A DNA stretch of 18,548 nucleotides from CAZPUS01 sp964589825 (lineage in GTDB: Bacteria > Fibrobacterota > Chitinivibrionia > Chitinivibrionales > WJKA01): assembly GCA_964589825.1 (NCBI GenBank), contig CAZPUS010000049.1, forward strand, positions 1 through 18,548, written 5' to 3'. The translations under genes and the position numbers were made by a program. This document shows positions 7,625-14,451 of this stretch, in pieces. The first letter of the stretch is position 1. Every line of letters begins with the position of its first letter. The notes under the pieces were generated by a model. It searched no databases, was not told the DNA's origin, and worked only from the letters and a program-made list of their open reading frames with translations.

Positions 7625-7639
7625 ACCTTTCGAAAAGGT
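7625..7639 (-). promoter_or_regulatory. Hairpin containing the Shine-Dalgarno of the propeller gene
   Basis: On the minus strand ACCTTT (7639-7634), TCG, AAAGGT (7630-7625) is a 6-bp hairpin whose 3' arm is the AAAGG ribosome site, eight bases before the ATG at 7617. The sequence shared with the DUF4389 gene leader is CACCTTTT-NN-AAAGG. Confidence 0.4.
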
Positions 7640-7822
7640 GGCGCCTGTCTCTATAGGTGAAAATATATTAAACCGGACACGGACGATTGGATTGGTATAC
7701 GCCGTATCAGGTAGTGTTGCTTTTGTGAAATGAAGTTCCGTGGCTATCTTTTCCGGGGCTCCCGCGGTTAAAAAAAAGTTAAAGGCATTGCGGCCGTTTT
7801 TATACGTGAAAAAAATCGATGC

Positions 7823-7872
7823 AGGCTAAAAATCCTTTTGCGTACCCACTCGTCGTGGCCACCGTTTAGCCT
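7823..7872. repeat. Inverted repeat / candidate structured RNA
   Basis: AGGCTAAA (7823-7830) and TTTAGCCT (7865-7872) are perfect complements enclosing a second hairpin, CCAC-TCGTC-GTGG (7846-7858). On the minus strand the interior reads GGCTAAAC...GAGTGGGTACGCAAAAG, which faintly recalls the GGCAAAC...GTGGGACGCAAAG core of class I cyclic-di-GMP riboswitches, but spacing and tetraloop do not fit. On the minus strand it lies about 200 bp upstream of the propeller gene start; on the + strand it is followed by a T-rich tract (7877-7890). Confidence 0.4.
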
Positions 7873-8012
7873 CCCATTTTCCTTTTTTTTCGAACAACGG
7901 CCTTTGAGTACATTCTGTGCACTTTGTCGTACCCCGGATCTAACTGAATGGTGTGAAGTGAATTAGCTCTATGTTATGCGGACAAAACACAATGTGTTGA
8001 CAAAAACCGGGG

Positions 8013-8041
8013 TTGACATACTACATATTGGGCCGTATAAT
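8013..8041 (+). promoter_or_regulatory. Perfect-consensus sigma70 promoter
   Basis: TTGACA (8013-8018), exactly 17 bp, TATAAT (8036-8041): both hexamers and the spacer are the E. coli consensus. A second TTGACA sits at 7997-8002. The transcript should start near 8048, giving a leader of about 120 nt before the ATG at 8168. Confidence 0.85.
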
Positions 8042-8097
8042 TGTTAAGAGCCAGGGAATAAACCGGTTATACCGATTATCTCTGCACAGAAGAAAAC

Positions 8098-8124
8098 GGG
8101 TGTGTACTATTGTGTACGCTACCC
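8098..8124 (+). promoter_or_regulatory. Hairpin in the leader of the Cys-rich gene
   Basis: GGGT (8098-8101) pairs with ACCC (8121-8124) and GTAC (8104-8107) with GTAC (8114-8117), with a 6-nt apical loop TATTGT and small internal loops. It sits mid-leader, 43 nt before the start codon. Role unknown. Confidence 0.35.
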
Positions 8125-8167
8125 ATGCAAACTCGATGCAGTCTACTCTCTTACAAGGGGGTCATAT

Positions 8168-8407
8168 ATGCGACATCAGAAAATCGCGTGCCACGATTGC
8201 CCGTATTTTGCCGAATGCTCGGTAAAAACGCGTATGTTCATTAATTACTGCGGCACCAATGCCCGTCTCTTCTCTTCCCAAATCGCGAAGGCTGAACGCG
8301 AATGCAAAATGCTGCACGGCTACATGAACCGTTACCTTCTGGTGCCGTCATACAGAAAAAACACATTTTCGGTGCGCCTGGACATCCATACTCCTAAAAC
8401 CGCGTAA
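8168..8407 (+). CDS. Small Cys-rich protein, unknown function
   Basis: A 79-residue basic protein. The N-terminal part, IACHDCPYFAEC (6-17) followed by C28, has the pattern C-x2-C-x5-C-x10-C, which suggests a zinc site or an iron-sulphur cluster; a fifth Cys is at 46. The middle (30-52) looks helical (ARLFSSQIAKAERECKMLHGY). No signal peptide or membrane segment, so it is probably cytoplasmic. The ATG at 8168 is preceded by AAGGGGG at good distance; an in-frame ATG at 8102 lacks a site. It is driven by the consensus promoter at 8013-8041 and ends 10 bp from the convergent coiled-coil gene. I do not recognise the family. Confidence 0.72.
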   Translation: MRHQKIACHDCPYFAECSVKTRMFINYCGTNARLFSSQIAKAERECKMLHGYMNRYLLVPSYRKNTFSVRLDIHTPKTA

Positions 8408-8417
8408 AAGCGTTTGC

Positions 8418-10106
8418 TCACATTCTCAAGCGCTTGAGATGCTCACGCGCCACCCCGGCGTACCAGCTCTGTGAATGCTGTTCCATGAAGGTCTGGAACG
8501 CAGTTGCAGCGTCACTTTTACGATTGCTCTTCATAGCACTCTGGGCAAGATTATACGCACCCCAGCCATTGGGATCCCCTTTTGCACAATAGCGTGAGAA
8601 TACAGTGTAGGCCTGCTCATACTCCCCCTGCAAAAACAATAATACTCCCGCCTCCCACAGCGTCGTACCGTCTGTCGCATCACCCTCCTGATCCATCTCT
8701 TTTTTTAGCGAAGAGAGCCGGTCATTGAACTGCCTGGCATTGAATTCCTGGGGCAAAAAATGTACCGACGTATATACATCCCATTTTGACGGTGCGATTT
8801 CATGTTCGAACCACTGCCGTGTCTCCCGCGAGAGAACCTTATATCCCTTGTACTCCTGGGTCATCCAGGTAATATAATCCTTAATCAGCGCTTCTTTGCG
8901 CTGAGATATCGATTTTACATCCTTGACATGAGGAAGCTTTGCATACGACTCCATAAGCTGTTTGTCTTCGTCAACGTCGAGGCGGTATTCAACCATACCC
9001 GACGCCACCGACATCATGTAATTTCCTCCCGGAACGACCATAGGCACCAGGATACAGTTATGCTTCCAGTCATAAATTGCCTTACCGCTGCCCGGAATCA
9101 GCAGTACCGTCGGCTTGCCCATATATGCGGCCCTGCTGTTGACAAAAATCTTCGGGTCGAATTCGTAGACTCGATCAAAGCAGGCATGAAGTGTGGAAAA
9201 AGAAAAAAAAGTGTCTTCGGGTTTGAGTAGCGACATGGCGGGAATACGCATACGCTTTGCAGAAAGCATTATCAGATCGCGAAGATAGGTAAGCTCCTCA
9301 CGAATGTAGTTCTCAGTTTCCAGTGCCGAAATCCCGCTGCTTTTATTCCGCACCTTCTGTATTCTTTCCCGGCATTCGTTGAGTTTGTCTTCGTAATCGA
9401 GCTGATGCTGAATCTGGCGGTCAATTGAATTAACACAATTTTTCAGCTCATGCCGTCGGGTTTCGTCGTTCACCTGTCCGATAAGCGTCTCCAGTTGTTC
9501 CCGCTGAGTATTAAATTCATTTTCAGTCTGTACGAGTTCACGACGGTCGCTGCCGCTCACCGCTTTCCCTAAGCTGATATCACGTTTCTGGCGGGCGATC
9601 ATATGACCATGGCTGTCGTTTTTGACCTGCTCTTTTACAAAACCGTCCCACTGATTCACAACCGATTCGGGCAGGTTTTCTTTAAGTATGCGCTGACGCT
9701 TGTTCTGATACTGTGCCATTTCCCGTTTTTTTGCAATGAGTTCTTTCTGCAACCGTTTGTATTCATTTTGCAGCTGTTTTTCATCGTATTTACCCAAAAG
9801 CTCATTGACGGAATGATGGATCCATTCCGTGAGTACACTTACCGACAAATGAGGGTACCTGTAATCGGTATCCTGTATTTTATCGATAGTATCCGACTGC
9901 ACGAGCTGAGAATCAATACCGAAATTGATCGTCGCATACTCTTTATCAAGAAACCCGTCCAAATCCTCACCATTGTGTATTACATTGCCGACCGCATCGA
10001 TAAGCGCACGCCAGAAACCATTCCCGATCTGCTGCTGCGCATGGGTATCGGTCGGATCGTCCTTGAATCGCTGCAATGCGTTTTGTGTGTCGTTATCCAG
10101 TTGCAT
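8418..10106 (-). CDS. Coiled-coil and TPR protein of unknown function
   Basis: A 562-residue, charged, apparently cytoplasmic protein with no signal peptide. An N-terminal helical region (1-105) leads into a long coiled coil (about 105-280, rich in Lys/Glu/Gln/Arg: KQLQNEYKRLQKELIAKKRE and QLETLIGQVNDETRRHELKN). A globular middle (about 285-470) includes PTVLLIPGSGKAIYDWKHN and VVPGGNYMMSVASGMVEYRL, probably beta-rich. The C-terminus (about 482-560) has two TPR-like helix pairs (LWEAGVLLFLQGEYEQAYTV; GAYNLAQSAMKSNRKSDAA). The start at ATG 10106 was chosen for GAAGGA five bases upstream; an earlier in-frame start at 10139 has none. PGSGK resembles a P-loop but lacks the x4 spacing. No family recognised. 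Confidence 0.8.
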   Translation of the reverse strand: MQLDNDTQNALQRFKDDPTDTHAQQQIGNGFWRALIDAVGNVIHNGEDLDGFLDKEYATINFGIDSQLVQSDTIDKIQDTDYRYPHLSVSVLTEWIHHSVNELLGKYDEKQLQNEYKRLQKELIAKKREMAQYQNKRQRILKENLPESVVNQWDGFVKEQVKNDSHGHMIARQKRDISLGKAVSGSDRRELVQTENEFNTQREQLETLIGQVNDETRRHELKNCVNSIDRQIQHQLDYEDKLNECRERIQKVRNKSSGISALETENYIREELTYLRDLIMLSAKRMRIPAMSLLKPEDTFFSFSTLHACFDRVYEFDPKIFVNSRAAYMGKPTVLLIPGSGKAIYDWKHNCILVPMVVPGGNYMMSVASGMVEYRLDVDEDKQLMESYAKLPHVKDVKSISQRKEALIKDYITWMTQEYKGYKVLSRETRQWFEHEIAPSKWDVYTSVHFLPQEFNARQFNDRLSSLKKEMDQEGDATDGTTLWEAGVLLFLQGEYEQAYTVFSRYCAKGDPNGWGAYNLAQSAMKSNRKSDAATAFQTFMEQHSQSWYAGVAREHLKRLRM

Positions 10107-10149
10107 CGTTTCCTTCAAAAAAATAAAGTGGCCGGACAATAAGGTCTTG

Positions 10150-10187
10150 CCTGAACTGCACGTTGTTGTGTGCGCAGTTCAGGTTTT
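10150..10187 (+). terminator. 10-bp hairpin with short T-run
   Basis: CCTGAACTGC (10150-10159) and GCAGTTCAGG (10174-10183) are perfect complements with a 14-nt loop, followed by TTTT on the + strand. No + strand gene ends here. On the minus strand it lies between the end of rsmE and the coiled-coil gene and has AAAA before rather than T after it. It begins 75 bp upstream of palindromic element copy 2. Confidence 0.4.
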
Positions 10188-10224
10188 ATGTCTCACGGAC
10201 AATCTGCACACGGGTATATAGAAT

Positions 10225-10383
10225 CTAAATTGAGCGGTTGTTTTGATAAAAGCTGTGTTGAGCCGTGCTGCTATTGCGTTTTCGAAAATTATGGGGCAAC
10301 CTTGTTGGTTGTCTCATAGTTTTGGAAAATATAAGAGTAGTACGGATGGCAGCAGATTTCACAAACAAAATCGCTCAGTTTAG
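10225..10383 (+). repeat. 159-bp palindromic dispersed element, copy 2
   Basis: Two 77-nt arms (10225-10301 and 10307-10383) fold back around loop TTGTT (10302-10306). By hand, 53 of 77 positions are Watson-Crick pairs and 11 more are G.U in + strand RNA, against 3 A.C. Ends are CTAAATTGAGCGG and near-complement. It is 128 of 159 identical to the reverse complement of 2928-3086. The 10107-10455 intergenic stretch contains this element, the hairpin at 10150-10187 and nothing else I can name. It lies 72 bp past the 3' end of rsmE and about 120 bp upstream of the coiled-coil gene's start. Confidence 0.88.
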
Positions 10384-10455
10384 GTAGAAGTCATTCGAAA
10401 AATATAATTAATTGGTATGCGCAACATCAGCCGTACGTGCTGATTACGGAATTTT

Positions 10456-11232
10456 TTATTCCTCTCGATCCCGGCATAACTCTCCCCCGTCCGGGTCTGC
10501 AGGTACCATCTGCCGCAGCGAGGCACATAAAACCGATGCAGCAAGCTCGGTACGAAGCCGATGAGCAGACAACCGCACGGAAACGCCGTTGGAATGCTCA
10601 AACGCATCCGCCTCTTCGCCGGTAAATCCCCCGGGAGGACCAACAAGACCTATGAGCTGATTACATCCGGTTAGCGTTGCGGCTACATTGCTCAATGACG
10701 GCGCATTCGCAAAACCTGCGACTAACCGGGCATTACCGCTCACGCACCGAAGCATTTGTGCGAGTGTCAGGGGGGCATGAATTGTTGTTTCCCACACTTG
10801 CAAGGATTGTGTCATACCCGCAATTGCTTTTTGCCGCATGCGGGCAGATATTTGTTTGTGTTTTTTCTCCCACCAGTTGGGTTCACTACGTGCACATAAC
10901 AGCGGGGTGATGGTATCTATACCCAACGGGACCACGAGTTCGACCACCCGTTCAAACGCATTCCTGGAAGGCAGTCCAACATAAAGATGCACTTGAGGAG
11001 ACTCGCGCTCAAACCGCATTGTGCCTTCAATCCTGCATGCAACTTCTCTGCGTCCTACATGTACCACCGTACACGAATATCGCCTCCCCTTACCGTCCGT
11101 GATGTCCAGGGTATCCCCCACTCGTATCCGCAGCGCTTTTATTGCATGCTGCGCTTCCGACTCCACCAGCAACGCAGTAGTATCATTTATATGGTCGGAA
11201 AAAAAAAGATAATGACCGCGAAAATTACCCAT
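10456..11232 (-). CDS. rsmE: RsmE-family 16S rRNA (uracil1498-N3)-methyltransferase, divergent
   Basis: A 258-residue SPOUT-class methyltransferase; the family methylates U1498 of 16S rRNA using S-adenosylmethionine. Residues 1-75 fit the N-terminal PUA-like domain (HAIKALRIRVGDTLDITDGKG). The C-terminal knot carries LIGLVGPPGGFTGEEADAF (193-211) and LSAHRLRTELAAS (221-233), matching IGPEGG and LG.RiLRtEtA. Unusual points are Pro in place of the usual Glu in GPEGG, VVELVVPLGID in place of the usual KatELGV, and a changed LGPR (LSAH). It starts 31 bp after gcvPB and is probably co-transcribed with it. It could be a diverged RsmE with altered efficiency; fold assignment is firm. Confidence 0.88.
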   Translation of the reverse strand: MGNFRGHYLFFSDHINDTTALLVESEAQHAIKALRIRVGDTLDITDGKGRRYSCTVVHVGRREVACRIEGTMRFERESPQVHLYVGLPSRNAFERVVELVVPLGIDTITPLLCARSEPNWWEKKHKQISARMRQKAIAGMTQSLQVWETTIHAPLTLAQMLRCVSGNARLVAGFANAPSLSNVAATLTGCNQLIGLVGPPGGFTGEEADAFEHSNGVSVRLSAHRLRTELAASVLCASLRQMVPADPDGGELCRDREE

Positions 11233-11263
11233 ATATCGATCCCCGGTTACCCGGATACATCAC

Positions 11264-12721
11264 TTATTCATTCCGCCAGCAGAAGTCCATCTTTTTAGCC
11301 GCGGTCTTTTCATCAAGACGTCGCACCGGCGTCTTGTACGGTGCCTGCTGCAATTGTTCAGGTTCCCGCTGCGCAATATCAGCGATATCCCGCATCGCCT
11401 CGACAAAACGGTCGATCGTCTCCTTGGCCTCTGTTTCCGTTGGTTCTGTCATGAGCGCTTCCTTTACGATAAGGGGAAAATAGACCGTCGGCGGATGTAT
11501 CCCTCTATCGATAAGCCCTTTTGCGATATCGACCGCATGCACCCCTTTTTCACTCTGACGGGATGCGGAGATAACAAACTCGTGCATGCAGTGTTTATGT
11601 GCATAAGGAATATCGTAAAGGTCCTTGAGCCTCTGCATTATATAATTTGCATTCAATACAGCCTGCTCACTCACGTTTTTGAGCCCGTCTTTTCCACACA
11701 GGTAAATATAACACAGCGCTTTGATACACACGGCAAAATTACCGTAAAACGGGGCGATATTCCCTATACTCTGCGGATAATCATTGCATAGATAATAACA
11801 TTCCTGTCCATTTTTACACACACGAGGTACAGGCAGAAAAGGAACGAGCTTTTCGCTGACCCCGATTGGACCGGCGCCCGGACCGCCGCCACCATGGGGG
11901 GTAGCAAACGTCTTATGCAGATTAAGATGCACTATGTCAAGGCCCGCATCTCCGGGACGAAATCTGCCGAGCGTAGCGTTGAGGTTCGCACCGTCATAAT
12001 AGACGAGCGCGTCATGTTCATGCGCCAGCGCAGAAAGGGTATCGATTTCCGAATTGAAAACACCCAGCGTATTCGGATTCGTCACCATAATCGCCGCGGT
12101 ATTGTCACTGATATGTGCCTTTAATTTTTCAAGATCGAGCATCCCGGTTTCCCGATCCGTTGCAACGGCGTTCACCTCATATCCACATTGTGCAGCCGAA
12201 CTGGGATTGGTCCCATGCGCTTCATCGGGAATGAGCACTTCGGTTTTGCTGTTTCCTTTGGCCCGATGGTAGGCATCAACCAGCATCATACCGGTAAGTT
12301 CACCGTGAGCCCCGGCAAGAGGCTGCAGTGTCATATCGTTCATCCCTGTAATCTCACACAACTGCGTATTCAGTTCGTCGATAACCTGTAACGCACCCTG
12401 AACATATCGATTCCCGTCGTCAAGCATGGGCAATATCGGATGTAAAGAGGAAAAGCGATCGTGTGCCGCAATTTTTTCACTAGCTTTTGGATTATACTTC
12501 ATTGTGCAGGAGCCAAGCGGGTAAAAATCGGTATCAACGCCATGATTCATTGATGACAATTCGGTGAAATGACGCACGACCTGGGGTTCACTGCACTCAC
12601 AAAACTGCAGCGCATCGTTACGAGCAACCCGTATATCGAGTTGCGCCCGTGTCGGCACATCACTTCGGGGCGGCATTACCCCCCTTCGACCTTCTACCGA
12701 TTTGGAAAAAATTACTGACAC
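11264..12721 (-). CDS. gcvPB: Glycine dehydrogenase (decarboxylating) subunit 2
   Basis: A 485-residue catalytic half of the split P-protein of the glycine cleavage system. It decarboxylates glycine on pyridoxal phosphate and passes the aminomethyl group to the lipoyl arm of GcvH. Key motifs: FYPLGSCTMKYNPK (66-79), PDEAHGTNPSSAA (165-177), VTNPNTLGVF (213-222), YYDGANLNA (241-249) and HLNLHKTFATPHGGGGPGAG (265-284) with the PLP lysine at about 270. Length is normal for the subunit. The start is GTG at 12721, overlapping the last 10 bp of gcvPA in another frame, which suggests translational coupling. The partner subunit GcvPA is directly upstream. Confidence 0.96.
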   Translation of the reverse strand: MSVIFSKSVEGRRGVMPPRSDVPTRAQLDIRVARNDALQFCECSEPQVVRHFTELSSMNHGVDTDFYPLGSCTMKYNPKASEKIAAHDRFSSLHPILPMLDDGNRYVQGALQVIDELNTQLCEITGMNDMTLQPLAGAHGELTGMMLVDAYHRAKGNSKTEVLIPDEAHGTNPSSAAQCGYEVNAVATDRETGMLDLEKLKAHISDNTAAIMVTNPNTLGVFNSEIDTLSALAHEHDALVYYDGANLNATLGRFRPGDAGLDIVHLNLHKTFATPHGGGGPGAGPIGVSEKLVPFLPVPRVCKNGQECYYLCNDYPQSIGNIAPFYGNFAVCIKALCYIYLCGKDGLKNVSEQAVLNANYIMQRLKDLYDIPYAHKHCMHEFVISASRQSEKGVHAVDIAKGLIDRGIHPPTVYFPLIVKEALMTEPTETEAKETIDRFVEAMRDIADIAQREPEQLQQAPYKTPVRRLDEKTAAKKMDFCWRNE

Positions 12722-14046
12722 AGACTACGCTCCACTTCATTGATACATGCATCGATCTGCTGTCTGGTACGTTTTTCGGTTACCGCAACGAGTAAGTGGT
12801 TGGAATAACGCTCGTCGAACTTTCCGAGAGGAATCCCGCACAGCACTCCTTTTTCGAGTAAGGCGGATACGATCTCTGTAGCGGATCCGGGTAACCGGAC
12901 CACAAATTCATTGAAGCTTGTGGGTATAGGTTCAACCTTTACCTTCGTTACTGCATCGAAACGTTGTTTCGCATATGCGGCCTTATCCATACACAATTGT
13001 GCGGTTTCGGTAATCCCATGGGTACCCAGCAGACTGCAGTAGACCGTTGCCCGAAGAGCGCACAAAGCCTGATTCGTACAAATATTCGAGGTCGCTTTTT
13101 CCCGGCGGATATGCTGCTCGCGCGGCTGCAGCGTCAACACATATCCTTCATTGCCTTCAAGATCAACGGTCCTTCCCGCAATTCGTCCCGGCATTTTTCG
13201 GGTAAGCTTTTTCGTTGTAGCCATATAACCGAGGTAGGGACCGCCGAAGCTCAGCGGTATTCCGAGCGACTGCCCCTCACCCACCGCAATATCAAAACCC
13301 ATTTCACCGGGAGTCTTGATACAGGCCAGTGCAATCGGATAGGATGAAATAACCGAAAGGGCTCCCACATTCCGCGCATGTTCCGTAACACCGGTAAAAT
13401 CATCCACACCACCAAAAAACGTAGGGTTCTGTACAATGACACACGCGGTTGTATCATCAATTTCATTTATAAGCGCACCCTGATCACACACGAACCCTTC
13501 TACGGCAACCGTTACCACCTTCAAGCCGGAAAAAGGGGCATAGGACTCCAACATCCGCCTGTACACAGGATTGAGGGTTTCGTCGATAACGACTTTTTCT
13601 CGTCCTGTTGTACGTTGCGCCATCTTTGCAGCTTCTATTATTGCCGTGCCGCCGTCATACAGCGATGCATTGGCTGCATACATGCCGGTAAACCGGCATA
13701 TGTGTGACTGATATTCATAGATAGCCTGCAGCGTTCCCTGCGATATTTCCGGCTGATATGGAGTGTATGCCGTATAAAATTCACTGCGCCCCGCAATCTC
13801 GTCGACTGCCGCAGGGATATAATGATCGTAAAACCCTCCGCCGGCAAAATACAACGGTGTCGCATTTTTCCCGGCCAGCTCGTGCATGTACGAAAGTACT
13901 TCCTGTTCAGACCGTTCTTCTGCAACATTAAAACTGCGTGGAGTAAACCGTTGCGGTATAACATCAAAAAAATCATCCACGGTTTTGACACCGCAGACTC
14001 CGAGCATCTCCTGTTGCTGTTGTGCTGTATTTGCAGTAAATCTCAT
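12712..14046 (-). CDS. gcvPA: Glycine dehydrogenase (decarboxylating) subunit 1
   Basis: A 444-residue first half of the split P-protein, forming the active heterotetramer with GcvPB. It starts MRFTANTAQQQQEML and shows the usual FDVIP (25-29) region, FAGGGFYDHYIPAAVDEI, then YTPYQPEISQGTLQ, where the fold-type I small motif lies, and SFGGPYLGYMATTKKLTRKMPGR-like motifs typical of the family. The ATG at 14046 overlaps the gcvH stop as ATGA (14043-14046), which fixes the start; a longer frame would run through gcvH. The last 10 bp overlap gcvPB. Confidence 0.95.
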   Translation of the reverse strand: MRFTANTAQQQQEMLGVCGVKTVDDFFDVIPQRFTPRSFNVAEERSEQEVLSYMHELAGKNATPLYFAGGGFYDHYIPAAVDEIAGRSEFYTAYTPYQPEISQGTLQAIYEYQSHICRFTGMYAANASLYDGGTAIIEAAKMAQRTTGREKVVIDETLNPVYRRMLESYAPFSGLKVVTVAVEGFVCDQGALINEIDDTTACVIVQNPTFFGGVDDFTGVTEHARNVGALSVISSYPIALACIKTPGEMGFDIAVGEGQSLGIPLSFGGPYLGYMATTKKLTRKMPGRIAGRTVDLEGNEGYVLTLQPREQHIRREKATSNICTNQALCALRATVYCSLLGTHGITETAQLCMDKAAYAKQRFDAVTKVKVEPIPTSFNEFVVRLPGSATEIVSALLEKGVLCGIPLGKFDERYSNHLLVAVTEKRTRQQIDACINEVERSLCQ

Positions 14047-14429
14047 GCTTCGGATTCCAGGAATTTCGCGTATGCATCCGCGTCCATAAGCGTTCCGAGT
14101 TCTTCTTCTTTTACATTCGAGATTTTGACCAGCCATCCTTCCCCGTAGGGTGATGCATTAACTTTTTCCGGCTCATCTTCCAGTATCCCGTTTATTTCAA
14201 TTACCTCGCCTGAGACAGGTGCGTAAAGATCGTTTGCCGCCTTGACCGATTCGATCACCCCCATTTCGGAACCCTGAGTAAGGGTATCCCCTTTTTGCGG
14301 GAGTTCAACGAACGTAATATCTCCAAGTGAATCCTGCGCATGTTCCGATATCCCTATCGTTGCAGTATCACCATCGATTTTCACCCATTCATGCGATTCG
14401 GCGAATTTGAACTCATGGGGTATATTCAT
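14043..14429 (-). CDS. gcvH: Glycine cleavage system H protein
   Basis: A 128-residue lipoyl carrier that shuttles the aminomethyl intermediate between P and T proteins. HEWVKIDGDTATIGISEHAQ (13-32), the lipoylation motif GVIESVKAANDLYAPVSG (57-74) with lipoyl-Lys63, and NASPYGEGWLVKI are all standard, as is the length. The start ATG at 14429 has a strong AGAGGAGGT site six bases upstream; an earlier in-frame start lies within gcvT. It begins 22 bp after gcvT and ends in a 4-bp ATGA overlap with gcvPA. Lipoate must be attached by enzymes encoded elsewhere. Confidence 0.97.
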   Translation of the reverse strand: MNIPHEFKFAESHEWVKIDGDTATIGISEHAQDSLGDITFVELPQKGDTLTQGSEMGVIESVKAANDLYAPVSGEVIEINGILEDEPEKVNASPYGEGWLVKISNVKEEELGTLMDADAYAKFLESEA

Positions 14430-14451
14430 CACACACCTCCTCTTCTGGTTT

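Larger units (their letters stand above)
7618..8012. other. Intergenic region with inverted repeat, no gene
   Basis: 395 bp between the divergent propeller gene and the promoter of the Cys-rich gene. It holds the hairpin over the ribosome site (7625-7639), a TATATT-like box near 7660-7668 that could serve as the minus-strand -10, and the inverted repeat at 7823-7872. No ORF of note. Confidence 0.5.

Noticed and set aside
7800..7880. Class I cyclic-di-GMP riboswitch on the minus strand
   Set aside because: GGCTAAAC and GTACGCAAAAG resemble the core, but GAAA tetraloop, spacing and second stem are missing.
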